From: Paracoccaceae bacterium
GTDB taxonomy: Bacteria > Pseudomonadota > Alphaproteobacteria > Rhodobacterales > Rhodobacteraceae
Length of the DNA stretch: 64,000 nucleotides
Assembly: GCA_028874915.1 (NCBI GenBank)
Contig: JAPPHA010000051.1
Span: 1-64,000, forward strand
Direction: 5' to 3'
Position numbers and translations under genes: made by a program. Below, piece by piece: positions 1 through 8,399 of this stretch (the stretch's first letter is position 1; each line of letters starts with the position of its first letter). The notes under the pieces are model-generated. The model searched no databases, was not told the DNA's origin, and saw only the letters and a program-made list of their open reading frames with translations.

Positions 1-295
1 TGTCAGGGCGGCATTCCTTCACATTATTCCGTAGGCTTGGGGATCGAGGCTAGTCGCAGCATTGGCTGGCCAATTCGAAGCCATCGGCCGCAACACTATC
101 AACTCAGTGTCAGGGGCCTCCGTTCGGCGGCTATCAAGAACGCACGTATTGCATACTTCGACGTGTCGGTCAGTAACCACTGTCTGGTGTCCTTTCGCAT
201 GGTTCTTCCAACACCAATGATCTTCGTGTTGGCCTTGAGCTCCGAAGTCGACCAGTACGGCAGCTCCCTCGAAATACGTTAAGGAAGGGTTCGAC
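1..295. other. Intergenic region upstream of pxpA
   Basis: I see no convincing gene here: open frames on both strands are short and carry no motif I recognise. A purine-rich AAGGAAGGG at 281-289 is the probable ribosome binding site of pxpA. The promoter of the pxp cluster may lie here or outside the window. Confidence 0.5.
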
Positions 296-1048
296 GTGAC
301 TATCACCATCAACTGCGACATGGGTGAGAGCTTCGGAATCTACACGTTGGGCGACGACGAGGCCTGCATGCCCTTCGTGACCCACGCCAACATAGCATGC
401 GGTTTTCATGCCTCCGACCCGCAGGTCATGTGGCGCACAGTCCGTCTGGCCAAGAAATACGGCCTCGATATCGGTGCTCATCCGGGTTTTCCCGATCGCG
501 AAGGATTCGGTCGGCGCGAAATCAAGCTTGGCCGCGACGAGACGGCGGCCATGGTGATCTACCAGGTCGGCGCACTGAAAGGTTTTCTCGACAGCGAACA
601 TACGCCGCTCAGCCATATCAAGCCACACGGCTCACTCTTCGGAATGGCAATGAAGGACGAGGGCATGGCGCACGGCATCGCCGATGCGGCTGAAGTCTTC
701 GGCGTGCCGGTCATCGGCTTCTCCAATTGCGTCATGGAAGATGTGTACCGTGAACGCAATATTCCCTACTTCTGCGAATTCTACTTCGATCTCGACTATG
801 ACGACCGGGGCTGGCAGATCATCACGGTGGAACATGTGCCAGTGGCCCCCGACGTTGCCGTTGCCAGGGTCTTGCGTGCTGTCAACGAAGGCAAGGTGCT
901 CTCGGTCAACAACAAGGAGGTCGAGGTGCGCGCTGACAGCATATGTGTGCACAGCGACACCCCCGGCGCCGCTGCGATAGCCGAAGCCGTTCACAACGCT
1001 CTGAAATCCAGATTGCCGCGCCAAGCCGACGAGGACAGTGCAGGATGA
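296..1048 (+). CDS. pxpA: 5-oxoprolinase subunit A (LamB/YcsF family)
   Basis: PxpA is one of three subunits of the cytosolic ATP-dependent 5-oxoprolinase, which opens 5-oxo-L-proline (pyroglutamate) to L-glutamate. The 250-residue product has the normal family length and its hallmarks: an N-terminal NCDMGESFG, CGFHASDP near residues 35-42, GAHPGFPD near 60-67 and KPHGSLF near 105. The start is a GTG preceded by AAGGAAGGG at a good distance. Its stop overlaps the next start as ATGA, and pxpB and pxpC follow directly, so subunit stoichiometry is probably kept by translational coupling. Family identity is clear. The exact lactam substrate is inferred from the family. Confidence 0.93.
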   Translation: MTITINCDMGESFGIYTLGDDEACMPFVTHANIACGFHASDPQVMWRTVRLAKKYGLDIGAHPGFPDREGFGRREIKLGRDETAAMVIYQVGALKGFLDSEHTPLSHIKPHGSLFGMAMKDEGMAHGIADAAEVFGVPVIGFSNCVMEDVYRERNIPYFCEFYFDLDYDDRGWQIITVEHVPVAPDVAVARVLRAVNEGKVLSVNNKEVEVRADSICVHSDTPGAAAIAEAVHNALKSRLPRQADEDSAG

Positions 1049-1917
1049 TCTACGAGGAACCGCAGTTCCGACCGGGTGGTGATCGCTGCATCGAAGCCTA
1101 CTTCGGCGACGAAATGAGTTTCGATCTCAACTTCCTTGTCCACAGCGTGGTGAGACTCGTTCGAGAGGCTGATATCGACGGGATCATCGAACTGATTCCG
1201 GAGATGGCTTCGATGCAGATCAGCTACGATCCGGACTGCATCTCCTATGGCGACGCGAGCAGGGAAGTCATGTCACTCTTCCGATCGATCGGCTCTCTGG
1301 AGAGCCTCGAACTCGACAGCCGCATGTTCTACGTGCCCTTGTTCTATTTCGATCCTTGGACCCGGGACTGTGTCGACGACTACCGGAAAACGATCGCCGA
1401 AAAGGAATGGGACGGAGACTACCTGGTTCGGCTCAATAACCTGGAGAGCCTGGATCAACTCAAGCGGGTGCATTCCGCAAGCGACTACTGGGTCGCAGCT
1501 CTTGGCTTCTGGCCTGGACTTTGCTCTCTGATGCCGCTCGATCCCCGCAGCCGCCTGATCGCGCCCAAGTACGATCCCCCCCGCACCTGGACACCCAAGG
1601 GCACCATCGGACACGGAGGTGCAATAACTGCCATTTACCCAGACCGCACTCCGGGCGGCTATCAGATCTTCGCTCGCACGCCCATGCCGATCTGGGATCG
1701 TGAGCAAAGGCTGCGCGCCTTTCAAGACAGCCTCGCGCTCTTCAAGCCAGGTGATCGTGTCCGATTCCAGCCGATCGATCGCGAGGAATACGACTATATC
1801 GACGCCAAGGTCCGAGATGGCAGCTATGTCCATAACTATGTGGAATACGAGCGTTTTTCGATCCGCAACTACCACGCTTGGTTAGCGACCCTCGATGAAA
1901 CGGAGCGACCGTTCTAG
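1045..1917 (+). CDS. pxpB: 5-oxoprolinase subunit B (KipI / carboxyltransferase subdomain C-D family)
   Basis: PxpB pairs with PxpC. Together they resemble the split carboxyltransferase part of urea carboxylase and, with PxpA, form 5-oxoprolinase. The ATG at 1045 overlaps the pxpA stop by four bases (ATGA); an in-frame start further upstream would lie entirely inside pxpA and is rejected. The product is 290 residues. Family features include a GFWPGL segment (cf. GFxPGF), a PRTxxPKGTIG stretch and a TPGGYQIFARTPMP segment near the end, equivalent to the PGGWxxIGRTP of KipI proteins. The sequence is fairly divergent from classic KipI, which fits the unusual neighbourhood with a biotin carboxylase. 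Confidence 0.85.
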   Translation: MIYEEPQFRPGGDRCIEAYFGDEMSFDLNFLVHSVVRLVREADIDGIIELIPEMASMQISYDPDCISYGDASREVMSLFRSIGSLESLELDSRMFYVPLFYFDPWTRDCVDDYRKTIAEKEWDGDYLVRLNNLESLDQLKRVHSASDYWVAALGFWPGLCSLMPLDPRSRLIAPKYDPPRTWTPKGTIGHGGAITAIYPDRTPGGYQIFARTPMPIWDREQRLRAFQDSLALFKPGDRVRFQPIDREEYDYIDAKVRDGSYVHNYVEYERFSIRNYHAWLATLDETERPF

Positions 1918-1936
1918 AGATCAGGAAGACATTGAG

Positions 1937-2905
1937 ATGTTGGAAGTTCTGAAACCAGGCCTGGAGACCACCATTCAGGATTTCCCTGGCCGTCTTGGAT
2001 TCTGGGAGCAGGGTTTCCCGCCATCCGGCCCATTTGACATGTGGTCGCACCGTTTGGCCAACGCCCTGGTGGGCAATGACGAACACGCAGCCACCCTGGA
2101 ATGCCAGTTCCTAGGGCCCAGCCTTCGCTTTCAGCGAGGTGCCGTGGTCGCCGTAACCGGGGCTGACATGGCGCCCAAGCTGGACGATTTGTCCGTTCCC
2201 CTGTGGGAAAGCTTCAGGGTTCGTGCAGGTCAGGTTCTGTCGCTGGGCCCGGTTCGTATCGGTGCTCGATCCTATATCGCAATTGCCGGCGGCATCGACA
2301 CTCCTCCGGTACTGGGGTCGCGCGCAACCTTCCACATGGCGGGAGTGGGTGGCATGGACGGTTACGCACTCAAGGCCGGACAAGTGGTGCCGATCGCCGA
2401 GGCCGAGGGAACGCTCGGTTGCCGAGTCCCGGAAGAATTCCGCCCCGAGATCAGGGCTAAGAAGGAGTGGTGCATTGAAGTCGTGGCCGGCCCCAATGAC
2501 GATTGGATCGATTCAGCCGGGCACGAGATGTTCCTCTCCAGCCCTTGGTTTCTCCAAGCCAAGAGCAACCGCACGGGCTTCCGTCTTGGTGGTCCCGAAT
2601 GGACTTTCTCGGAAGTCGCGACCAACAAACGACCCGAACATGGCCAGGATCCGTCCAACATCCTGGATCACGGCTATCCCATGGGAGCAGTCAATCTGTG
2701 CGGTCAGACACCGATCATCCTGGTGGTTGACGGACCAAGCACAGGAGGGTTCATCAATCCCTATACGGTGATCTCGGCCGCCTTCTGGAAGCTTGCCCAA
2801 TCCTGTCCTCGAGACATCTATCGATTCAAGGCGGTCTCTCTGGCTGAAGCCCAGGGCAGACGACGTCACATCGACGCGATCTGCGCCCAAGCCGTATCGG
2901 GATAG
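1937..2905 (+). CDS. pxpC: 5-oxoprolinase subunit C (KipA / biotin-dependent carboxyltransferase family)
   Basis: This is the KipA-like partner of PxpB. I chose the ATG at 1937 because AGGAAG lies about 10 bases upstream and the protein then begins with the typical LEVLKPGLxTTIQDFPGRLGF. An upstream in-frame ATG at 1895 overlaps pxpB and would add an unconserved leader. The product is 322 residues, within the family range. Later motifs are IAIAGGID, LGSRATF, a KAGQVVPI stretch and a GPSTGGF near residue 265. The last gene of the pxpABC block is followed 37 bases later by a biotin carrier gene, suggesting one transcript through at least 4568. Confidence 0.9.
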   Translation: MLEVLKPGLETTIQDFPGRLGFWEQGFPPSGPFDMWSHRLANALVGNDEHAATLECQFLGPSLRFQRGAVVAVTGADMAPKLDDLSVPLWESFRVRAGQVLSLGPVRIGARSYIAIAGGIDTPPVLGSRATFHMAGVGGMDGYALKAGQVVPIAEAEGTLGCRVPEEFRPEIRAKKEWCIEVVAGPNDDWIDSAGHEMFLSSPWFLQAKSNRTGFRLGGPEWTFSEVATNKRPEHGQDPSNILDHGYPMGAVNLCGQTPIILVVDGPSTGGFINPYTVISAAFWKLAQSCPRDIYRFKAVSLAEAQGRRRHIDAICAQAVSG

Positions 2906-2942
2906 ACAATGTAGTGTTCTGCTGGATCCCTGGAGGAATTCG

Positions 2943-3185
2943 ATGACAACCATACAGATCCTTTCGCCGCTGCCCGGGGTGTTCTACAGGAGATCGGCGC
3001 CTGGCCAGCCGCCATATAAGGAAGAAGGCGCACCGGTGGCCGTGGACGATGTCATCGGGCTTGTGGAGCTCATGAAGTCGTTTCACGAGGTCAAGGCAGA
3101 CTCTGCCGGCACGGTAACGAAGTTCCTGGTCGACAACGAAGAGGCCGTTGTTGCGGGGCAACCCCTAGCAGAGCTCGACGGCTGA
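2943..3185 (+). CDS. Short biotin carboxyl carrier protein (biotinyl domain only)
   Basis: This 80-residue protein consists of little more than a biotinyl/lipoyl domain. ELMKSFHEV at residues 42-50 places Lys45 as the biotinylation site (usual motif E-[AL]-M-K). It lacks the long Pro/Ala-rich N-terminus of a housekeeping AccB of about 150 residues. GGAGGAATTCG sits just ahead of the ATG at 2943 and decides this start against a longer frame reaching into pxpC. Lying between pxpC and a biotin carboxylase, it probably serves as the mobile carboxyl carrier of a dedicated enzyme rather than of fatty-acid synthesis. Confidence 0.88.
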   Translation: MTTIQILSPLPGVFYRRSAPGQPPYKEEGAPVAVDDVIGLVELMKSFHEVKADSAGTVTKFLVDNEEAVVAGQPLAELDG

Positions 3186-3203
3186 TCGAGCCAGCAACCT
3201 CGC

Positions 3204-4568
3204 ATGGCTATTCACAGCCTGCTCGTTGCCAATCGGGGCGAAATCGCAGTGCGGATCGTACGGGCTGCGCGCGAGCTTGGCATGCGCACGATCGTGGCCC
3301 ACAGCCGGGCCGATGCGGACTCCCTCGCGGTCAGGCTTGCTGACCGTGCCGAGGAGATCGGACCGCCCCCCACGTCGAAATCCTATCTTAACGCCGAAGC
3401 GATCCTTGTCGCCGCGGAGAACACCGGGGCGGACGCCATCCATCCGGGATACGGCTTCCTGGCCGAGAACGCCGACTTCGTACGAGCCGTGGAAGCGGCA
3501 GGTCTGGTTTTCGTCGGCCCCGAGGCTGCAACCATACGGTTGATGGGCGACAAGATCGCCGCCCGCGGGGTGGCCGCGAAGGCCGGCGTTCCGACCGTGG
3601 CCGGCAGTCCAGGTCGTATCGACTCCCCCGCGGCTGCCCGCACCCTCGTCGCACGGCTCGGATTTCCGGTTCTGATCAAAGCCGCCGCGGGAGGCGGAGG
3701 GCGTGGAATCCGCGTTGCGCACGACGAGACCGAGTTCGATCGGTTGTTCCCCCAGGCCGGCATGGAGGCCCTGGCGGCGTTCGGTGACGGCGGCGTTTAC
3801 GTCGAGAAGTTCATCCCGAGAGCCCGCCATGTCGAGGTCCAGATCCTGGGAGACGGAGAGCATGTTGTGCACTGCTACGAGCGTGAGTGCTCGTTGCAAC
3901 GGCGCCGCCAGAAGGTCTGGGAGGAGGCACCCGCGGTGTCGCTTCCCGGCAAGGTCCGCCGCGAACTCTGTGCCTGCGCGGTGTCGCTCGCGCGTTCGGT
4001 TCGGTATCGCGGCGCAGGCACGCTGGAATTCCTCTACGACGAAGACTCCGAGACATTCCATTTCCTGGAAATGAACACCCGCATTCAAGTCGAGCATCCG
4101 GTGACCGAATGCGTCACCGGCATCGATTTGGTTCGGGAGATGCTGATGATCGCTGGCGGCGAACCGTTGCGTCTGCGCCAGGACGACATCGACTTGAACG
4201 GACACGCCATCGAATGCCGCATCAATGCCGAAGATCCCGCGAACGGTTTCCTGCCGAACCCCGGGGTGGTCGAGGCGTTCATGGCGCCAGGCGGTCCCGG
4301 AGTGCGGTTCGACACCATGCTGTATCCGGGGTGCACGATCCCCCCTTTCTACGACTCTCTGCTTGGCAAGCTCGTCGTCTGGGACCAATCTCGAGCCAGC
4401 GCGTTGCGCCGCATGGAGCGTGCGTTGACGGAACTCGATCTCACGGGGGTGAAGACGACGAAACCTTTGCATCAGGCGCTGGCCGCCGACCGGGACGTGC
4501 GTAGTGCAAACGTTCACACGGGGTTTCTCGAGCCGTGGCTTGAGCGACACCGCGCCAAACTCGGATAA
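3204..4568 (+). CDS. accC: Biotin carboxylase subunit (AccC family)
   Basis: It should carboxylate biotin on the carrier using ATP and bicarbonate. At 454 residues it has the full length of AccC. Visible are the N-terminal LLVANRGEIAVRIVRA, the ATP-grasp glycine-rich loop near residues 160-171 and EMNTRIQVEHPV at 289-300 with the metal-binding Glu and Asn and the catalytic Arg. No carboxyltransferase AccA/AccD is adjacent; instead the upstream pxpBC resemble the carboxyltransferase domain of urea carboxylase. I therefore infer a multi-subunit biotin-dependent amide or lactam carboxylase. A second copy of an essential accC elsewhere in the genome would be expected. Confidence 0.93.
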   Translation: MAIHSLLVANRGEIAVRIVRAARELGMRTIVAHSRADADSLAVRLADRAEEIGPPPTSKSYLNAEAILVAAENTGADAIHPGYGFLAENADFVRAVEAAGLVFVGPEAATIRLMGDKIAARGVAAKAGVPTVAGSPGRIDSPAAARTLVARLGFPVLIKAAAGGGGRGIRVAHDETEFDRLFPQAGMEALAAFGDGGVYVEKFIPRARHVEVQILGDGEHVVHCYERECSLQRRRQKVWEEAPAVSLPGKVRRELCACAVSLARSVRYRGAGTLEFLYDEDSETFHFLEMNTRIQVEHPVTECVTGIDLVREMLMIAGGEPLRLRQDDIDLNGHAIECRINAEDPANGFLPNPGVVEAFMAPGGPGVRFDTMLYPGCTIPPFYDSLLGKLVVWDQSRASALRRMERALTELDLTGVKTTKPLHQALAADRDVRSANVHTGFLEPWLERHRAKLG

Positions 4569-4997
4569 GACCAGGACGGAAGGCCCAATACTCCTTTGGC
4601 GGAAACGAACATCTCATTGTGGAAGTCGACAATGAAAAGCGCTCGACGCGTTCTTCGAGAGCCTGACCTTCACCAACGCGCACCACTCGCAACCGCCATC
4701 CGGGGGCTGATCGAGCGCAACGAACGCTCCTCAGGCGAGACGCGGGGCGAGATGCACGCGACTTTCCACGGCGACCTCGTGACCATCATGGATCGGACCG
4801 CAGTCAGCGGTGCAAACCGAGGTGCAGGCACGCCAGTTCCCGGTTCGTCGTTCTCGGTCGTATCGGGGACAGGGACAGGTAGCGGAATTTGTTGATCAAG
4901 CGATACAGGCTCCGCTCCTGGACGGTTGATGACCAGCATCGCGCGGTGCGGTCTTCCGGGTGGCTGCCGAACGTTGTCCACCTTTTGACCTATTTGC
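4569..4997. other. Intergenic gap, possible decayed coding sequence
   Basis: No intact gene is supported. Three plus-strand frames between about 4590 and 4810 read in turn as protein-like pieces, as if one coding sequence had suffered frameshifts, but I cannot name a family. The accC transcript must end here, converging with the minus-strand oxidase. I saw no strong hairpin plus T-tract. Confidence 0.3.
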
Positions 4998-6365
4998 TTA
5001 CAGAATGCCCCGACTGTTCAACTTCGAGAACTCGTCCATGAGTTGACAGTTCTTGTAGCGCGCTGGGCTCAAAGCCCCGGCGTAACCGAAAGACTCGCGA
5101 CCAGCGATCACGCTCGCACATAAAGCCCCGGCAGCGCAGGCCGCCATCGTCCCGAAGCCGGAGAGCGCACCGACGACAAACGCACCATCAACTCCAATTG
5201 ACCCAATCAAGGGCCAGTTTTCGGGAGTCATGGAGTAGTAACCGGCGTGGTGCGTGAATTGGCGCGGGAAACGCCCGTAATAGGCTTTGAGACCTGGGTT
5301 CAGGCGCGACGCGCCGCGAAGGACGATCTCGGGGAAGAAGTCGTCAAGCTCCGGTGGCCACTCCACCTCGGAGGGTTTCGTGTTAAAGGCCCAGCCCAAC
5401 TTGACCCAGTGCTGCCGGTCACCGCCATCAGGACGACAATGGACTGCACCCGGCATCAGGTCGGCAAGCCAGGCCTTGCTCGAGTCTTCTCGCAGCATCT
5501 CACGCTCTTCGTCAGTCCAGTCGATGAACTGCTTGTCGAGGTCGACCGAGAAGGGCATTTGTCGCGGGATCGCCCCGGCCGTATCTTCGAAAGCGATCTT
5601 TTGTTGCAGGACATTGGTTATCGGCAGGTCGACGCCGAGCATCCCGGCGATTTCGCAGACATAGGGGCCGGCGGCATTCACAATGGCTTCGGCACGGATC
5701 TGTTTCGTCTCGCCATGAAGCTTGACATCGAGTTGAAAGCTGCCGTCCCGCTCGACCAAAATCACGCGGCCGGGGATGAAGCGTCCGCCGGCTTCACGAA
5801 TGGACTCGAGCATGAATTGACCCATCTGTTGGCTGCTGACGGTTCCAGCCCGGCGAATGTGCAGCACCGTGGCAATCTCTTCCGAGAACTCCGGATAATG
5901 GCTGCGGATAAGGCTCTGATTGCTGAGAACATCGACTCCGGAAGGCGCTGAGCCCCAATCTTCGGAGCGGGCCACGTGATAACGGCTCGGACCAGACGGC
6001 CCGTGCACTCGAATCGGGCTTCTGCTGTCGGATCCATATCCCCTGTGAAGGTCAGAAATCAGGTCATCGGCATTTCCACGGGTCGCGAGGATGTAGCCGC
6101 CCCGGGTCAAGTGCATACGATTGTCGGTTTTGCGTGCCAATTCCTCGATCAGATCGATGCTGTCGTTGGTAAACCGCGTCATCACCGGGTGCGGCCACCA
6201 GTTGCGATAGTTCTCGCCTGACTGCGCCGTGGTGACGCTCAACGGTGCATTCGGGTCGAGCAGCACCAGGCGGCGCAGGCCATGACGCGTCGAAAGATAG
6301 TAGGCGGTCGCTACGCCTGCGATCCCGGCTCCGATGACCGCCACACTGTACTCGTCGAGTTCCAC
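4998..6365 (-). CDS. FAD-dependent oxidoreductase, DAO family (amine/amino-acid oxidase)
   Basis: This 455-residue flavoprotein has an N-terminal dinucleotide-binding GAGIAG with a following acidic residue (VLLD), typical of the D-amino-acid oxidase / sarcosine-dimethylglycine oxidase superfamily. The C-terminal part has PGLKAYYGRF, a TPENWPLIG stretch and GALSGFGTMAACAAG, the second FAD contact of the family. It would oxidise a secondary amine or amino acid to an imine. It lies 18 bases downstream of a second DAO-family gene on the same strand, so the two are probably co-transcribed. The substrate cannot be read from sequence. The nearby 5-oxoprolinase and TAXI-TRAP genes suggest a proline- or glutamate-like amine (inference). 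Confidence 0.85.
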   Translation of the reverse strand: MELDEYSVAVIGAGIAGVATAYYLSTRHGLRRLVLLDPNAPLSVTTAQSGENYRNWWPHPVMTRFTNDSIDLIEELARKTDNRMHLTRGGYILATRGNADDLISDLHRGYGSDSRSPIRVHGPSGPSRYHVARSEDWGSAPSGVDVLSNQSLIRSHYPEFSEEIATVLHIRRAGTVSSQQMGQFMLESIREAGGRFIPGRVILVERDGSFQLDVKLHGETKQIRAEAIVNAAGPYVCEIAGMLGVDLPITNVLQQKIAFEDTAGAIPRQMPFSVDLDKQFIDWTDEEREMLREDSSKAWLADLMPGAVHCRPDGGDRQHWVKLGWAFNTKPSEVEWPPELDDFFPEIVLRGASRLNPGLKAYYGRFPRQFTHHAGYYSMTPENWPLIGSIGVDGAFVVGALSGFGTMAACAAGALCASVIAGRESFGYAGALSPARYKNCQLMDEFSKLNSRGIL

Positions 6366-6383
6366 TCGATGATCTGTCCGGTT

Positions 6384-7559
6384 CTACTTGATGCCGATCT
6401 CGGCATAGGGTTCGCCTTGCCGGACGCGTTCGATGCCGAGGGCGCTGAGGTCAAGTGTCTGATAACCGCCATCAATCGCAAGTTCACAAAGTGCCCGGCC
6501 CACCGCAGGGGCATGCATGACTCCATGGCCCGAGAATCCACAGGCCGTGTAGAAGTTGTCGATATCCGGCACGAAGGCGCCGATGATCATGTTGCCGTCG
6601 AATAGGTTCTGCGCATAGTGACCTCCCCAGGTCCGTTCGAGCTTGACGTTTTCGAATTTCGGCAAGCGTGCCGCGATCAGCGGCCAGACGACATCTTCGA
6701 AATAGTTGGCGAAGGAGCCGCAGTCGAAATCTTCGCAAAACCCGGGCTCAACGTCAAAGCTCGGGCATCCGCCGGCAAAACCGTTTCCTTCCGGCCTGAA
6801 GAACATTCCACTCTCGTCCTTGACCAATGGAAGCTGCTCGATCTCTTCGGCACATCGCCAATAGTGCTGGACGCGGCACATCGGCCTCACCGGCAGATCG
6901 GCGCCGACCATTGCCGCGACCTCATGAGCCCATGGGCCGGCCGTGTTGAGGAAAACTCCCGCCGAAATCTCGCGGCCGTCATCGAGCAATGCGGTCGTGA
7001 CCAGACGGTCCCGCGTTTCGAGCGAGACGACCCTGCCGTGAACATATGCCACGCTGTTTTGCCTGGCACTCTGCTTGAAACCCTGCAAGGCTGCATAGGG
7101 GTCTATCCAGCCGTCGTGCGGCGAATGGCATCCGAGCGCGACATCCTCGACGCCAAGCGACGGAAACCTGTTCCTGAGCTCGGCGACACTGAGCAGTTCG
7201 GCTCGGACGCCCATCGAAGTCTGCAGCCTGAAATTCTCCTCGAGAGTCGCGGCGCCGCCCTCATCGACGACAAAGAGATAGCCTTGCTGCCGGAAACCGA
7301 TTTCCGGCCGAAATGCAGGCGAACTGACCTCGGCGGCAAAGTCCCTGTAAAACCTCAGACTGAACTGTGACATGGCAACGTTTTCGGGACGGCTGAACAG
7401 CTGTCTGACTCCGCCGGCGCCTTGGGGAGTCGACGCCCTGGCATAGCTCGGGTCCGGCTCAATGACGGCAATGTGACTGGCGCGCGGATTCCTGGCCAGG
7501 AAATGGGCGGCCGAGGAACCGATAATCCCGCCGCCGATAATGACAATGTCGAATTCCAT
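6384..7559 (-). CDS. FAD-dependent oxidoreductase, DAO family (sarcosine-oxidase-beta-like)
   Basis: The 391-residue product starts with IVIIGGGIIGSSAAHFLA, the FAD ADP-binding motif GxGxxG. It ends with GFSGHGVMHAPAVGRALCEL, the C-terminal FAD contact typical of single-domain sarcosine or glycine oxidases. Length fits a monomeric or heterodimeric member. It is the first gene of a two-gene minus-strand operon and is divergent from a GntR/FCD regulator, with an AT-rich region holding inverted repeats between them. That arrangement usually means control by the divergent regulator. The two oxidases are different subfamilies and may form a complex or act successively. Confidence 0.87.
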   Translation of the reverse strand: MEFDIVIIGGGIIGSSAAHFLARNPRASHIAVIEPDPSYARASTPQGAGGVRQLFSRPENVAMSQFSLRFYRDFAAEVSSPAFRPEIGFRQQGYLFVVDEGGAATLEENFRLQTSMGVRAELLSVAELRNRFPSLGVEDVALGCHSPHDGWIDPYAALQGFKQSARQNSVAYVHGRVVSLETRDRLVTTALLDDGREISAGVFLNTAGPWAHEVAAMVGADLPVRPMCRVQHYWRCAEEIEQLPLVKDESGMFFRPEGNGFAGGCPSFDVEPGFCEDFDCGSFANYFEDVVWPLIAARLPKFENVKLERTWGGHYAQNLFDGNMIIGAFVPDIDNFYTACGFSGHGVMHAPAVGRALCELAIDGGYQTLDLSALGIERVRQGEPYAEIGIK

Positions 7560-7586
7560 TTCAACTCCGATCTGACCGACGTGGGC

Positions 7587-7653
7587 AATTCCGGAACAAT
7601 TCCCTGGAATTAAATCTTGACGAATCGTATATGATTTACAAGTTTAATATACG
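7587..7653. promoter_or_regulatory. Divergent promoter/operator region between DAO oxidase and GntR regulator
   Basis: The 115-base intergene is much more AT-rich than its surroundings. It holds an inverted repeat with perfect 7-base arms CGTATAT (7626-7632) and ATATACG (7647-7653), and outer arms AATTCC (7587-7592) and GGAATT (7606-7611). TTGACG at 7617-7622 could be a -35 element. Such repeats between a GntR gene and its divergent target are the usual operator layout. Which repeat is bound is not known. Confidence 0.5.
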
Positions 7654-7674
7654 TAACGGAATGGAACATATCTG

Positions 7675-8361
7675 ATGATCAAGAATCACGGGCGCAGGCT
7701 CGAAGCGCAAAGCGCAGCCGATGTCGTCTATGCACGGCTTAAGGAAGAGATCGTCGCAGGCCGACGGGCGGGCGGGGCCGCGCTGCGTCAGGACGAGATT
7801 GCGAGCGAGAACGGGATGAGCAAGATCCCGGTCCGGGAGGCCTTGCGGCGGTTGGAGATCGAGGGGCTGGTGGAATTCCGGCCGCGGCGCGGTGCAATCG
7901 TGCGCCAGCTTTCCGACTCCGACATTCTCGAACTTCTGGACATTCGCATCGCCCTGGAATGCCGGGCTCTCGAGTTGGCGGTTCACAACATGGTCGAATC
8001 CGACCATTCGCTCGCCCGCGAGATTCTAGAGGAATACAGCACCTCGACTTCGCCGGAGCGTTGGAGCGAACTCAACCTGCGCTTTCACCATTGCATATAC
8101 GAGCCCTGCGGCAACCGTCATCTTCTCTTGATGATCCGCGAACTGGAACAGCGCATGGGGCCTTTCACGCGTCTTCGGGTCACACAGGCAAGCGGCCTTG
8201 AACGGCCCCATAGCGAACACGTCCGGATTCTCGAGGCCTGCGTGGCCGGCGATGCGCACTCTGCCGTCGCGGAATTGCGTGGACATATCCAAACCACGCA
8301 AAAGGAAGTCGCCGCGTTCTTCAGGCGGATGTCGCTCAGACTGATCAAGGATCAGTGGTGA
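7675..8361 (+). CDS. GntR family transcriptional regulator with FCD domain (FadR subfamily)
   Basis: The 228-residue protein has an N-terminal winged helix (about residues 12-78) with LRQDEIASENGMSKIPVREALRRLEIEGLV, the characteristic GntR recognition segment (xPVREALRRL). A helical FCD effector domain follows (about 88-215). FCD regulators normally sense carboxylic acids, often with a bound metal. It stands divergent from the DAO oxidases and 38 bases ahead of the TAXI-TRAP genes, so it probably controls uptake and oxidation of the same substrate. A start at 7675 places the HTH normally. Upstream AT-rich repeats are described separately. Confidence 0.9.
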   Translation: MIKNHGRRLEAQSAADVVYARLKEEIVAGRRAGGAALRQDEIASENGMSKIPVREALRRLEIEGLVEFRPRRGAIVRQLSDSDILELLDIRIALECRALELAVHNMVESDHSLAREILEEYSTSTSPERWSELNLRFHHCIYEPCGNRHLLLMIRELEQRMGPFTRLRVTQASGLERPHSEHVRILEACVAGDAHSAVAELRGHIQTTQKEVAAFFRRMSLRLIKDQW

Positions 8362-8399
8362 CGTTCGATTCTCAATCACGACAAGCAGGGAGACCAGTT

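Noticed and set aside
3165-4550. 461-codon minus-strand frame opposite the biotin carboxylase
   Set aside because: It lies exactly antisense to accC, contains no motif and arises from the GC-biased third codon positions of the real gene.
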